From Oncomelania hupensis (Eukaryota; Mollusca; Gastropoda; Littorinimorpha; Pomatiopsidae): 64,000 nt of DNA. A program made the position numbers and the translations under genes. Of this stretch, positions 1 through 10,767 are shown piece by piece; the first letter of the stretch is position 1, and each line of letters opens with the position of its first letter. Location of the stretch: NCBI GenBank assembly GCA_036898135.1, contig CM072521.1:67502952-67566951 (forward strand). The letters are read 5' to 3'. Under the pieces are notes generated by a model, which was not told the origin of the DNA, did no database searches, and saw only the letters and a program-made list of their open reading frames with translations.

Positions 1-30
1 AGAAACCCCCGGCACCTCCACAGAGGGGTC
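1..30 (-). repeat. R1 SINE-like repeat, 5' terminal fragment
   Basis: The first 30 bases match, in reverse, the GC-rich palindromic 5' end of the R1 family described at 52091-52678. The rest of this copy lies outside the window. Confidence 0.6.
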
Positions 31-1430
31 AGAACTGAAATAATCAAAGTCAACAGTTGGTGCGTCTTTTCAATGAAATCCGAAAGCAATACAACTGAAA
101 AAAGGAAAGCCAACAATCACTGAATCAGTGCATCTATTCAATCAAATCCAATAGCAAAATGCAACTGAAATACTGACGCAATCAGTGTCCGTCGAGTCAA
201 AAAAATGTTAATGCAAAACAATAGGCCAGTTTGCACTAAAGGGACCCCCTTGACACTCACTGAGTGTCAGAAATCTAACAAGCATAGGTTTTGTGTAGTC
301 ACACACCTCAACAGCCTTTGACACTAGGGCTGTAGTATAGTTAGGGTGCCAGTTGTGCTGATTGCCTCTATAAGCTAGCAGCCCAGCAAAAGATTTATTA
401 CACATACAATGGCGTTTGCAGTCATTTGTTACATACAAAACAAAACCAACAAAAGAGCAGACAAAGTCAATGGAAAAGAACGGATCCTCTCTCTCTCAAT
501 TTTTTTAATGTCTGAACAGAGTTGTGTCTAATAGACACCAGTGAAAATCAACGGCAACTAATGGTAAACTACCACATACATTTTGTCTGAATGTTGACAT
601 CACAGTCACAAGGTTAACGGGATGCAAGTTTCCTTTCACGGTGCTCATTCAACAAACATCTCAAGTAGAGCAAGAGTATCACCCAAAATCCTCAAACGCA
701 GATTTTTTCCCCCAAAATACAAATCAAAGCAATTTGTTTTTTCAAAGCAAAATCAACAAAAATGTTTTCAATTTCTAAATCAAAACGAAAGTAACCAATA
801 CTTTTTGAAATCATACCAAACTTCAAAACAGTGAGCATTTTTCAATCCAAATTAAATTGAAAGTAATGCCCACTTATTAAAATCAAATCAAAGTATCAAA
901 TACTTTTCAAAACAAATCAAAAGAAATCTGATCAACGTTTGACTTTTGTCAAGTTTATTTAGTTATTAATTATTTATTTATGACATTTTGATTTTTTACT
1001 AAGTTACAGTCAAGTTAGTGTTACCTAGCACTAAATAAACAGATTGCCAACAATTTATTAAATAAACCTTAAAATGTGTGGTTGTCGTCATTAGTGAATA
1101 ATTTATTTTCCATTACCTTGATCGTGTCCTCTTAGTTTCTTGTTTACGTTGTAAATACTGATCCATCTCCCTATTATTTACAGGCAAACAGCATAACACA
1201 AAATACAAGCATGACCATTTGGCAAATCTTTAGTGAAAAATGAAGATGTCTAATGGCTGAGTATGAGCATTATGTGCGTACATATCTGCATCTTACATCC
1301 TTTAACCATTAAGGTTTGATTACAACTAGAAGGGCAAAGCCTATACGACTCATACGCTCCTTATGGAACTTGCAATATGACATGAAAATGACTGCCAAGA
1401 AAAATAAAAAGAAACAGTGGCATCAAAACT
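31..1430. other. Spacer without recognised gene
   Basis: AT-rich sequence with an A-rich low-complexity stretch around 700-930. Short open frames here lack family motifs or splice context. Nothing functional was recognised. Confidence 0.5.
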
Positions 1431-2037
1431 CAAAGTAATACTGACTTTGATCTATTCTCTTGTAATTGAGATGACTTTGACCTCTGGCTCCAAATACACT
1501 CATATAATATCAAATAAACTACAATAAAAGTTGCATTATGCCAAAAAAACACACACCAGTGACCTTGGGATGACCTTAACCTTCATGTTTTTTTTGTTGT
1601 TTTTTTTATCAGTTTATGGTCCCCTCTCTTCCCATAAGGATTTTCAGAGAGGAGACCGTGTTATTCGACCTTCATGTGACCTCTAATGCTCACGTATGAT
1701 CAAACAACCTACTGTCCTTGCATACTAGGGGTTAAATAGAGCCATTCCACTGTACCATTGCCTATTTTTTGTATGCTTTTGCAAGGCCTAAAAGGACCTT
1801 GACCTTCAAGGTCAATGCAAAAACGGAACATATATGAAAGATCAATATCATCTCTAAATACAAGTTTGAACTTTATATCTCTCATGAAGGTTTTTGTGGA
1901 ATAAAAATTTGCCTTGCCTTGCCTTGCCTTGCCATAGTTCAGGGTCAGTGTCACTTCAAAGTATCTATACTGACTTTAAACAGCTTCAGTGACCATTTTG
2001 GAGTGAGGTTGACCAAATGTGCACAGGATATTTGTCT
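1431..2037 (-). repeat. R4 dispersed repeat rich in TCAAGGTCA-type motifs
   Basis: Several blocks here are reverse-complement relatives of blocks at 39900-40660, including a shared stretch around ATCAAATAAACTACA and repeated TGACCTTGA/TCAAGGTCA words. A (GCCTT)n microsatellite sits at 1911-1932. It is a dispersed repeat, not a gene. The Gmr1-like LTR element inserted at its right edge. Confidence 0.55.
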
Positions 2038-2042
2038 CATTC

Positions 2043-2676
2043 TGTTACGTTGAAACGCGAATGATAATATGGCTGAAGCGTGTACGATAGATCTGATCGT
2101 TTCGATTTGCAAAGTATTCAATAATAGAGTTTATTTACCTTTGATTTGAGTTTGCATTGTTGTTAGGAGAGGCTTTGTATAACGTTGATAATTTGCGTTG
2201 GTCGATATTATTTGAGAATCTTCTGGATATGCGTGTTTACTCTTGATAGAAATTTCCGGATGGATATCGAAGGTCGTGAATGTTCCCGGAAGTAGAGAAA
2301 ATGTGAATGACGTAAGTCAGTGATGACGATCTTTAGTTCGATTGGTGGCAATGCGTCATTTCTACCACGTACCAAATCGTTCCAGAAAAGAGAGAGGTTA
2401 TTTAATCGTGAGCCGAGTCGCTGTAGAGAGAGTAAAGTTGTTGATAGTGATTTGGAAAGTTGCTGTGAAAGTTGTTGAGTTGAATTGAGAATTGTATGCA
2501 GTTGTTGATGTGTGCTGAATAAAAGTGGAAAACTTCATACGTCGACTTTGTGACTTGTACGCTGTTTGGACGGGCTGTGTGAATAAACGAATCTGAGTTA
2601 CACCCTATCAGGAATTCAAGCATCGGGGCTGAATCAGATACTGATAGAAAACACCATCATCGAACTGAGTGTAACA
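2043..2676 (+). repeat. 5' LTR of element 1
   Basis: 634 bp, TGTTACG...GTAACA, matching 7977-8610 apart from one visible substitution. A related but diverged LTR stands alone at 42486-43159. Confidence 0.95.
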
Positions 2677-2679
2677 TTT

Positions 2680-2697
2680 TGGGGGCCAAGCCGGGAT
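2680..2697 (+). promoter_or_regulatory. Primer binding site of element 1 (tRNA-Pro-like)
   Basis: Three bases after the 5' LTR comes TGGGGGCCAAGCCGGGAT. Its outer parts match the well-known tRNA-Pro primer site pattern (TGGGGG at one end, CCGGGAT at the other) with mismatches in the middle. The tRNA assignment is tentative; the position is that expected of a primer site. Confidence 0.6.
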
Positions 2698-3225
2698 TCA
2701 CGCCATAGCCAAGGGTTCAACTGCTACAACAAGCGAGTCAACGTTACGAGAAGCAGTCATCGAGGGTAGCCGCCAACGAGTTGCGTCGAGAGGGGCCAAC
2801 ATACTGGGACTACATCCGATAGATTCGGGTTGACTGCAAGGGCGTGTAGTCGCTGAAGAGTTGCTTCGTGAGCGAACAACAGATCGGGACTACGTAGCTG
2901 CCGTAAGACTACATCGAGGGACAGTCTCGGAGCTACATCGCCAGTATTAGAGAGAGCGACGAGCGGACGTCGCGTCTACTTCAGCACAGGAGTGTATACA
3001 TCAACACCAGCGTGGTGCAGCGTCGCATACGACGAGGACAGCGGGGCCTGCGTCAACGAAGGCGACTAGTGACAAGCATCAGCGCTACTGCAGAAAGCGT
3101 GCTGTTCTAGAACAGTCTAGAAAGGTACAGCATAGTCAAGAACTTTCCAGAAAAAAAAGAACTCTACAGTCAAGAACTTTCTAGAAAAAGAACTTTACAG
3201 AAAAGAACTTTCCAGAAGCATCAAG

Positions 3226-4440
3226 ATGGCTGACTTCTGGCAGAAAGGGGTTGAACTGAATCTAAAAGGCAAGCAGCTGACGGAGTACGTCAAGTCTCAG
3301 GAGAGAATACGAGAAAGAGAATTGGAAGAGAAGCGTCTAGAAAAAGAAATAGAACTAGAACAGAAGCGTCTAGAAATTGAACAGCAGCGGCAAGAAAAAG
3401 AAGAGCAACGACGTCGTGAAGAAAGAGAAATAGAGGAGCAGTGACGTCGTGAAGACAGAGAATTTGAACTGAAGCGTCTGGAAATTGAACAGCAGCAGCA
3501 AGAAAGAGATCGTCAGTACCAGCTAGAGTTGGCGCGTATCCAGAACAATCAGCATGCGCCACAAGTCACCAACGACCATACGGCTCCAAAATTGCCAGCT
3601 TTCGTCGACGGGAAGGACCAGATCGACAGCTATCTGGCGAGATTCGAAAGGTTCGCCGAAAGCTCCAATTGGCAACCTCGAGACTGGGCGATTCGACTGA
3701 GTGCACTTCTGACGGGGCAAGCTCTCGAAGTTTACACCAGACTGTCGAACGATGACGCCAAAAACTACGACGTCTTGAAAGAGGCCCTGTTGCAGTGCTA
3801 CAACTTTACAGAGAAGGGCTACCGTAAACGCTTCCGTGAATGCCGGCCTAAGTCAGACGAGACGCCAAAGCAGTTTGTGGAGCGCCTGTCGTCATATCTA
3901 CACAAGTGGGTGGAGTTATCAGGCGAAACGAAGTCTTACGACAGTCTCCATGACCTGATCGTGAAGGAACAATTTCTCAATGCCTGTCACAAGGACCTAG
4001 CGACCCACTTAGAAGAACAAAAGCTGCAGACGCTTAAAGATGTGACTGAGGCTGCTGAAAGATATCTCATCGCTCATGGGAAAACCCTGGGGCCACCCAG
4101 CGCGACGAAACATTTTCAGAAGACTGCAAACCATGGGAACCAGATCCAGGGGAGCCAGACGAGCCAGAGACACATTGACTCCACGCCACCTCCCAGGGAA
4201 GGGCATTCAAGAGGCTGTTTCACCTGCAACGCTACAGACCACAGAGCAGCTAACTGCCCTCAAAACAAAAGTAGCGGACAGCGGAGCAGTACGGACAATT
4301 CAGCGGCGGGCAACCGGCAGAGGCGGTTCTCCAATCAACGGCAAACCAGTAGATCTGACCATCAAGTGTGCGGCGGGAGCGTCATTCTTCCGAGTGAGAC
4401 CAAGCGCACAGCTACCCCTGCGGACGTGCAAGAGTGCATG
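3226..4440 (+). pseudogene. gag: Gag of element 1, interrupted by one in-frame TGA
   Basis: The reading frame opens at ATG 3226 with about 70 residues of charged coiled coil (Glu/Arg/Gln heptads). It meets TGA at 3442-3444 and continues in the same frame from 3445. The stop looks like CGA to TGA, because the same phrase with CGA stands about 55 bases upstream. The next 200 residues form a helical capsid region related to the SCAN domain. A CX2CX4HX4C zinc knuckle follows at 4216-4257. Gag would form the particle and bind the RNA. A start after the stop would drop the coiled coil. Read-through cannot be excluded, but a point mutation is simpler. Confidence 0.8.
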
Positions 4441-4830
4441 ACTGATGGCCAACTTCTCCTTGCCAACGGAAAATCCATCCCCGTCGTCGCCAGCGCAGCT
4501 GTGACCGTCCAGAACATGCCAGTTTCAAAGGGACGCGTCGGAAATCATGAAGTGACTGTTTTAAGAGACTCTGGCTGCAGTGGGGTCATCGTCAAAGAAG
4601 ACTTAATCGCTAAAGAACAATTCACTGGCGATTCTAAATGGACACTCATGGCCGACAGCAAATGTGTGAAAGCGCCAGTTGCAAAAATTCATGTCAACAC
4701 CCCTTTCTACATAGGCGAAGTCGAAGCGGTTTGCCTGAAGAAGCCGCTGTATGATTTGATGATCGGGAATATCGACGGCGCGAGACGACCCGACGACCCC
4801 GATCCAGAGTGGAGTCCTGCCTCAACCCAA
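4441..4830 (+). CDS. pro: Aspartic protease domain of element 1 polyprotein
   Basis: It lies in the same frame as Gag. The motif LRDSGCSG puts the catalytic Asp-Ser-Gly at 4567-4575, followed by the hydrophobic strands and the KPLYDLMIGN segment usual for retropepsins of this group. DSG in place of DTG is an accepted variant. The protease would cleave the polyprotein in the particle. The domain is fused between Gag and integrase without its own start. Confidence 0.75.
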
Positions 4831-5187
4831 CGCGTCGAAGTTGTGGAGGAGGATCCATTGCCGTTTCCCGATGGAGACCTTACAGAGCTGCTACGGGACA
4901 ATGTGGTTACTCCGGCTCAGCCCTGCCGACCAGAGATCGTCAGTGCTGTTACTACCAGGGCCCAGGCCAAGAGAGACAAGATGTCTACGCCACTGAAGGT
5001 CGCCGACAACTCCAAAGCTGCCATCGTGGACAGAGATAAGCTGATCCAGCTCCAGGAAGCTGATAGCACTTTAAACAAGTACAGGAACCGCCAAGACCAC
5101 GTGACCAAGGGCAATGGCACGGTCTATTTTGAGGTGAAGGCCAAGATCCTGTACAGAATCTTCCAGCACCCGAGGGTCAACGGAGGT

Positions 5188-6280
5188 AAACCACTACGTC
5201 AAGTCTTGGTACCGTTACCTCTAAGGCGCCAGGTGATGGAAGTAGCGCATGACTCAATTATGGGAGGTCACCTAGGCATCAGGAAGACGTCAGACAGAAT
5301 CCAGGCGGTGTTCTACTGGCCAGGGCTTCATGCGGACGTCAGCCGTTTCTGCCGATCATGTGACATTTGCCAGAAGACCATACCTCGAGGAAGGGTCCCG
5401 AAAGTGCCTATGCAGAGGATGCCTCTGATCGACCGACCTTTCAAGAGGGTGGCCTTAGACTTAATCGGCGAAATAAGACCTCCGAGTGAAGAAGGTCATC
5501 GGTGGGTACTGACTTTAGTGGACTATGCGACTCGGTACCCAGAAGCAGTGCCTCTGAAGAAGATTGACACTGAAACTGTTGCAGAGGCGCTAGTGGACAT
5601 GTTCAGTAGACTTGGAGTGCCTGAAGAGATCCTGACAGACCTCGGGACGCAGTTCGTCTCTGACTGCATGAAGGAGGTCAATAGACTGCTGAGCATCCGG
5701 CATTTAACTACGACACCCTACCATCCAATGTGCAACGGGCTCGTCGAAAAGTTCAATGCTACGCTGAAGTCCACCCTGAAGAAACTGTGCAGCGAGCAGC
5801 CCAGACAATGGCATCGCTACATCAACACCCTACTTTTCGCCTACAGAGAAGTACCGCAGGAGTCCACCGGCTTTTCTCCGTTCGAGCTGCTGTACGGAAG
5901 AACCATCCGAAGGCCGATGCACATCCTAAAAGAACTGTGGACGAAAGAAGTGGACACCCCAGAGGTGAAGAACAGTTACCAGTACGTGTTTGAGCTACGG
6001 GAGAAGCTGGAGCAGACTCTCGAGATAGCCAGAGAAAACCTGAAGAAGTCCCAAGACTGTGGAAAGCACTACTATGATCGTAGGGCTGTGAACAGGAAGT
6101 TCAAACCTGGCAACAAAGTGCTGGTGCTGCTACCTACCGATCACAATAAGTTGCTGATGCAGTGGAAAGGCCCGTACGAAGTGGAGACCGTGGTGGGGAT
6201 CAACGACTATAAGGTGAAGGTCGGCCAGCATTCCAAGATATACCACGCCAACCTCCTTAAGCTGTACGTGGAAAGGCCAT
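5188..6280 (+). CDS. int: Integrase of element 1 polyprotein
   Basis: The N-terminal HHCC zinc domain has GGHLGIRKT and CDIC. The catalytic core has Asp in ALDLIGE, Asp in TDLGTQF and Glu in GLVEKFN, with 35 residues between the second Asp and the Glu (D,D-35-E). The C-terminal GPY/F module (WKGPYEV) ends the domain near 6280. Integrase inserts the cDNA and makes the 5-bp target duplication seen here. It sits before RT in the same frame as Gag and protease. All catalytic residues are intact. The frame runs on into the N-terminal part of RT and stops at 6693 after a frameshift. Confidence 0.92.
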
Positions 6281-6399
6281 CAGAGACTGTGCACGCAGCC
6301 ACAGCAGCTGTGACCGACGACAGCTTTGACAGCGAAGAACTGTTGGAACTGGGAGACCTCCACAGCAAAGAAGGCATCGACGATGTTAAGCTAGGACCA

Positions 6400-7234
6400 A
6401 GCTTGACGGAAGGTCAAAAGATGGAGCTCAAGGACCTTATGGGCGAGTTTCCCCACAACTTCAGCGATGTCCCTGGCTCTACAACTTTGGTCGAACACGA
6501 AGTCCACCTCACTTCGAATATCCCTGTTCGATCCAAGCCCTTCCCGATCCCTTTCAAGGCCCGTGAATCCTTGAAGAAAGACATCGATGAGATGCTGAAG
6601 ATGGGCATCATCAGGGAGTCCAGTTCCCCCTGTCGTGGTCGTGAAAAAGAAGGACGGGAGCGACCGAGTATGCATCGACTACAGGAAGGTTAATAAGATC
6701 ACCGTCTTCGACCCTGAGCCGATGCCTACCGCAGCAGACCTCTTCCGCCAACTATCGGGGAGTAAAATCTTCTCAAAGATTGACCTCAGCAAGGGTTATT
6801 GGCAAGTCCCCGTGCGTCAACAGGACATACCAAAGACTGCTTTTATAACCCCTGATGGGACGTACGAGTGCCTAAGGATGCCCTTTGGCATGGTCAACAG
6901 CGGAGCTACCCTGAAGAGAGGGATGAAGAAGATGCTCAAAGGGATGAACAATGTCGTGTGTTACTGGGACGACCTGCTAGTCCACACTCGCACCTGGGAA
7001 GAGCATCTGCAGACCTTGAGGGAGCTGTTTCACCGTCTCACAGAAGCCAATCTGACCGTGAGACCCAGTAAGTGCATTCTGGGGACTGACAACGTCGACT
7101 TTATCGGCCATTCGTTGAAAGAAGGACAAAAGGGGCTTCTGCTAGAAAACGTCACCAAAATTCTGAACGCTCCACGTCCCCAAACAAAGAAGCAAGTACG
7201 ATCTTTCCTGGGGTTGGCTGGATATTACAGGTAG
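6400..7234 (+). pseudogene. pol: Reverse transcriptase of element 1 (frameshifted, then TAG)
   Basis: The N-terminal RT segment (VHLTSNIPVRSKPFPIPF, then MGIIRESSSP) is in the integrase frame. After a C-run at 6626-6630 the RT continues one frame over with VVVVKKKDGS, so a few bases were probably lost. The shifted part shows SKIDLSKGYWQ, MPFGMVNSG and the catalytic box YWDD (Y-W-D-D in place of Y-V/L-D-D), then a TAG at 7232-7234 just after LGLAGYYR. Catalytic aspartates are present. The break could be programmed recoding, but its position inside the fingers and the later nonsense codon favour decay. Confidence 0.85.
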
Positions 7235-7768
7235 TTTGTACCAAACTACTCCGCCATCACAGCACCCTTGTCGGACCTGGTGCGGAAAGGCTGTCCAAAC
7301 CGAGTGCAGTGGGGACCGTCTCAGGAGAAGGCGTACCAGACCGTGCGCGACCTCCTTTCGAAGGATCCGGTGCTACGACTGCCTGACACTTCCAAGGAAT
7401 TCGTCTTAAGAACAGACGCAGCGGACGAAGGCATCGGCGCCATACTGATGCAAGAACACGAAGGGAAACTATTTCCGGTCAGTTACGCCAGCAAGAAGCT
7501 GTCCAGGGCTGAGAAAAATTACTCGACCATGGAGAAAGAGTGCCTTGCCATCATATGGGGAATCCGGAAGTTCGAACTGTACCTTCAAGGAGTGAAGTTC
7601 GTGCTACAGACTGATCACAAGCCGCTAACTTACTTGAACTCTGCCAAGTTTGTGAACAGTCGGATCATGAGATGGGCTATGTACTTGCAGAACTTTAACA
7701 TGCGAGTAGAATCTATCAAAGGATCGGACAATGTTGGTGCGGACTTCCTCAGCAGAGTGTGTGAGTAA
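7235..7768 (+). CDS. Connection and RNase H domain of element 1
   Basis: In frame with the RT after the TAG: the connection segment with VQWGPSQ, then RNase H with catalytic Asp in RTDAADEG, Glu in MEKECLAI, Asp in LQTDHKPL and Asp in GADFLSR. It ends at TAA 7766-7768. It would degrade the RNA of the RNA/DNA hybrid. The only damage seen is the upstream nonsense codon at the junction with RT. No integrase follows, which confirms the inverted domain order. Confidence 0.88.
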   Translation, partial: FVPNYSAITAPLSDLVRKGCPNRVQWGPSQEKAYQTVRDLLSKDPVLRLPDTSKEFVLRTDAADEGIGAILMQEHEGKLFPVSYASKKLSRAEKNYSTMEKECLAIIWGIRKFELYLQGVKFVLQTDHKPLTYLNSAKFVNSRIMRWAMYLQNFNMRVESIKGSDNVGADFLSRVCE

Positions 7769-7963
7769 AGAACATTGACTGTGTGGATGAACTGTGAACA
7801 TTGACAATATCCAGATAGACTTGAAGATGAAAACCATTGACTCTGTGTAGATAAGCTGAGCGCAATTACAGTATTCAGAAAGTCTTAAATTAGTTTCAAT
7901 TGAGGACTTTGTTTGTGCATTACGTTTCAACGTTGTTGAAAGAAATTAGGTAAATTTCTTCTT

Positions 7964-7976
7964 GAGTGGGGGGTTA
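7964..7976 (+). promoter_or_regulatory. Polypurine tract of element 1
   Basis: GAGTGGGGGG directly before the 3' LTR, in the position where plus-strand cDNA synthesis is primed. Confidence 0.75.
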
Positions 7977-8610
7977 TGTTACGTTGAAACGCGAATGATA
8001 ATATGGCTGAAGCGTGTACGATAGATCTGATCGTTTCGATTTGCAAAGTATTCAATAATAGAGTTTATTTACCTTTGATTTGAGTTTGCATTGTTGTTAG
8101 GAGAGGCTTTGTATAACGTTGATAATTTGCGTTGGTCGATATTATTTGAGAATCTTCTGGATATGCGTGTTTACTCTTGATAGAAATTTCCGGATGGATA
8201 TCGAAGGTCGTGAATGTTCCCGGAAGTAGAGAAAATGTGAATGACGTAAGTCAGTGATGACGATCTTTAGTTCGATTGGTGGCAATGCGTCATTTCTACC
8301 ACGTACCAAATCGTTCCAGAAAAGAGAGAGGTTATTTAATCATGAGCCGAGTCGCTGTAGAGAGAGTAAAGTTGTTGATAGTGATTTGGAAAGTTGCTGT
8401 GAAAGTTGTTGAGTTGAATTGAGAATTGTATGCAGTTGTTGATGTGTGCTGAATAAAAGTGGAAAACTTCATACGTCGACTTTGTGACTTGTACGCTGTT
8501 TGGACGGGCTGTGTGAATAAACGAATCTGAGTTACACCCTATCAGGAATTCAAGCATCGGGGCTGAATCAGATACTGATAGAAAACACCATCATCGAACT
8601 GAGTGTAACA
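7977..8610 (+). repeat. 3' LTR of element 1
   Basis: 634 bp, starting TGTTACG and ending GTAACA. It is followed at once by the target duplication CATTC (8611-8615). Confidence 0.95.
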
Positions 8611-8615
8611 CATTC

Positions 8616-9519
8616 ATATCTATCATAAAACAAACAATCATAAGTTAATAACTTAGGAAAAAAAGTGAAATTTGGTGAAAAATTATTATTTTTTGACTAA
8701 CATTTGTTGACTCTTGTCACCTTGAGGTGAAATCATTAATTCACTGATCATTTATGAGGTCTCATGTATAATATATACACCATCTAATAAATAAAGTAAT
8801 CTTACCAAGTTTGGTTTTGATAATTAAAATCCACTTGCAAATTTTGCATGTCCAGACAGCTATCACTGGACCCAAAAAATTTGTTAATGTCCTTTTTCAA
8901 TTTTTTATGAGTCATCTCGCACAGATTAGCAAACTTTTTTTTTTTGAGAGGTGGGGGAGGTGAGGAAGGGAAGGAAAGGCGAGGGAGTGGGGGAGGGGCG
9001 GTGAGTATATGAGTTAAAAATATATACGTTGCACTAATGTTAAATAAATAGAATGAATAAATTAAACAAAAATTCCAGTATTAAATAAACTATCCACACT
9101 TGTACTAAGCACCTTCCAAATATTTAACAGCTGAAAAAGTAATAGTGGTGAGTATTTCCAAATACTGAATATTTTCCCAGACATGATCAACACAAAAAAT
9201 TACAACAAAATTTTGGGATAACAAAACGGAATATTTAAACACCGAATATTTGAAAATATAAATATATAAGTTCGGAGTAAAAACAAAGAATATTTATAAA
9301 AAGAAAATAAGGTAAAATAACACCAAACCTTTGAATATTTGAACAAAATAATGGCTTACAAGGGAAGACCAGATTCACAACCAAATGTATGACAGAGCAA
9401 GCACAATATGGAGTGAAATAATGAGGGGCGAACATGTTGACAAGAAATATACAATGACAGAGAGTAGATAGGGTGGGGGGCGGAGAGAGAGAGAGGGTGA
9501 CGTAAGTTAGTCATTGTTT
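8616..9519. other. Spacer with purine-rich tract
   Basis: No gene recognised. Positions 8943-9003 are a T run followed by a G/A-only strand of about 55 bases with several GGG runs, a possible triplex or G-quadruplex former. The rest is AT-rich. Confidence 0.4.
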
Positions 9520-10302
9520 ATAGGGTCCAGGGAACTGCAAAGAGACGTATCAGGACCACAACTTGGTTGAAAGAGGACTCACCCCTGATCCGTATAAAAG
9601 ATCTTCTGAAACAACCCTAATAATAACCCCAATTTAAAAAAAAGAAAGACTATTAACATCATTATTAAATATTAACAAAATCCTATCCTATCCCATAACT
9701 CAAAAGTCGTTGAGGCACCACAGATGCTCGTTTAACCAGCGTACTCCATCTTTCTCCGTCCTCAGCAACCCTCATGGCTTCGATCAGCGTCAAGCCAGTC
9801 CATTCTCGAATGTTATCCTCCCACCTCTTTCTCGGTCTCCCTCTTCTTCTACCTCCTTGCACTGTGCCTTGCAGAATAGTCTTTGCAAGGCCTGATGATC
9901 TGGTGACGTAGCCATACCTTGACCACGCCAATTGTTCTGAAGCAGTTCTTGATGGAGCTGTTGTGGAGGAAACAAAACTCATACATGTATAAATATAAAA
10001 TGCCTACATTGCTAAATAATAATACCATAAAAAGCCCTAGCGACCATTTGACAGAAACCGTCCAATATCCCCAAGCTGACCCAACAGACCACATACACAG
10101 ATGAGGAGTTTTGGGAGAGTTTTCAAGAAAAAAGGTAGGTGAGTGGTCTAAAGAAGAAGATAGAAGTTTGTAGATTGATAGAACAGATTTAGAGCGAGAA
10201 AGAACAAATGAAAATGACAGAAACAGTGGTAATTTAAATCATTAAATTTCCACAAAGTGGGGATACTATTTATACAGAAAACCCCGGCACCCCAACGGGG
10301 TA
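9520..10302 (-). repeat. R1 SINE-like copy split by an RTE fragment
   Basis: The segments 9520-9680 and about 9985-10302 are the 3' and 5' parts of an R1 copy on the - strand, recognisable from the copies at 39252-39846 and 41281-41865. Between them sits an RTE LINE 3' end (9681-9935). The nesting shows that R1 is the older insertion. Confidence 0.7.
9681..9935 (-). mobile_element. RTE-like LINE, 3' end fragment
   Basis: It encodes the C-terminal RTE-type tail with GRRRGRPRKRWEDNIREW and ends in a short (TATCC)n run, which is (GGATA)n on the sense strand. It is 5'-truncated, as target-primed insertion commonly produces. The same tail occurs at 14279-14460, 33313-33600 and 36872-37113. Confidence 0.75.
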
Positions 10303-10439
10303 GAGGGTAATGCATAAATTAGTGTAATTTAAATTATAACAACATACGTTCAAGTCATCACCGTCTTTTGCAGTAATGTAGATCATAGCACTAAATTTTG
10401 ATACCACAAACATACAAGAATGTACATTATATTACATAA

Positions 10440-10767
10440 TTGTTGCTTTAGGTCCAGCGCGCCTACATTGCTAAATAATAACATCATAGGAAGCCCTAGT
10501 GACCACCTGGCAGAAAGCATCCAATATTCCCAAGCTGATCCAACAGACCTCATACACAAACAAGGAGTCTTGTCCCGGAAGTGTTTTCAAGAAAAAAGGT
10601 AGGTGACTGGTCTAGCGAAGAAGAAGATAGTATAGCAGATTGATAGAACAGAGCAGGACTGAGAAAGAGCAAATGAGAAAGACAGCGACAGTGGGAATTT
10701 AAAGCACTAAATTTCCAGAAAGTGGGGATACTATTTATACTGAAACCCCCGGCACCCCAACGGGGGT
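10440..10767 (-). repeat. R1 SINE-like copy with internal deletion
   Basis: The R1 3' terminal words (GTTGCTTTAGGTCCAGCG) join directly to the middle of the family at GCCTACATTGCT, so about 270 bp are missing. The 5' palindromic end is at 10745-10767. Confidence 0.7.

Larger units (their letters stand above)
2043..8610 (+). mobile_element. Complete Ty3/gypsy (Gmr1-like order) LTR retrotransposon, element 1
   Basis: A 6568-bp insertion with two 634-bp LTRs that start TG and end CA, flanked by the 5-bp target duplication CATTC (2038-2042 and 8611-8615). The order is LTR, primer site, gag, protease, integrase, reverse transcriptase, RNase H, polypurine tract, LTR. Integrase upstream of RT is the Ty1/copia-like order that is rare within Ty3/gypsy and known from Gmr1-type elements. 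By eye the LTRs differ at only one position (G at about 2411 versus A in the 3' copy), so insertion is recent. The coding region nevertheless has an in-frame TGA (3442-3444), a frameshift near 6630 and an in-frame TAG (7232-7234). Confidence 0.95.

Noticed and set aside
622..834. 70-residue + strand frame
   Set aside because: Lies in A-rich low-complexity sequence with Lys/Gln/Asn bias and no motif.
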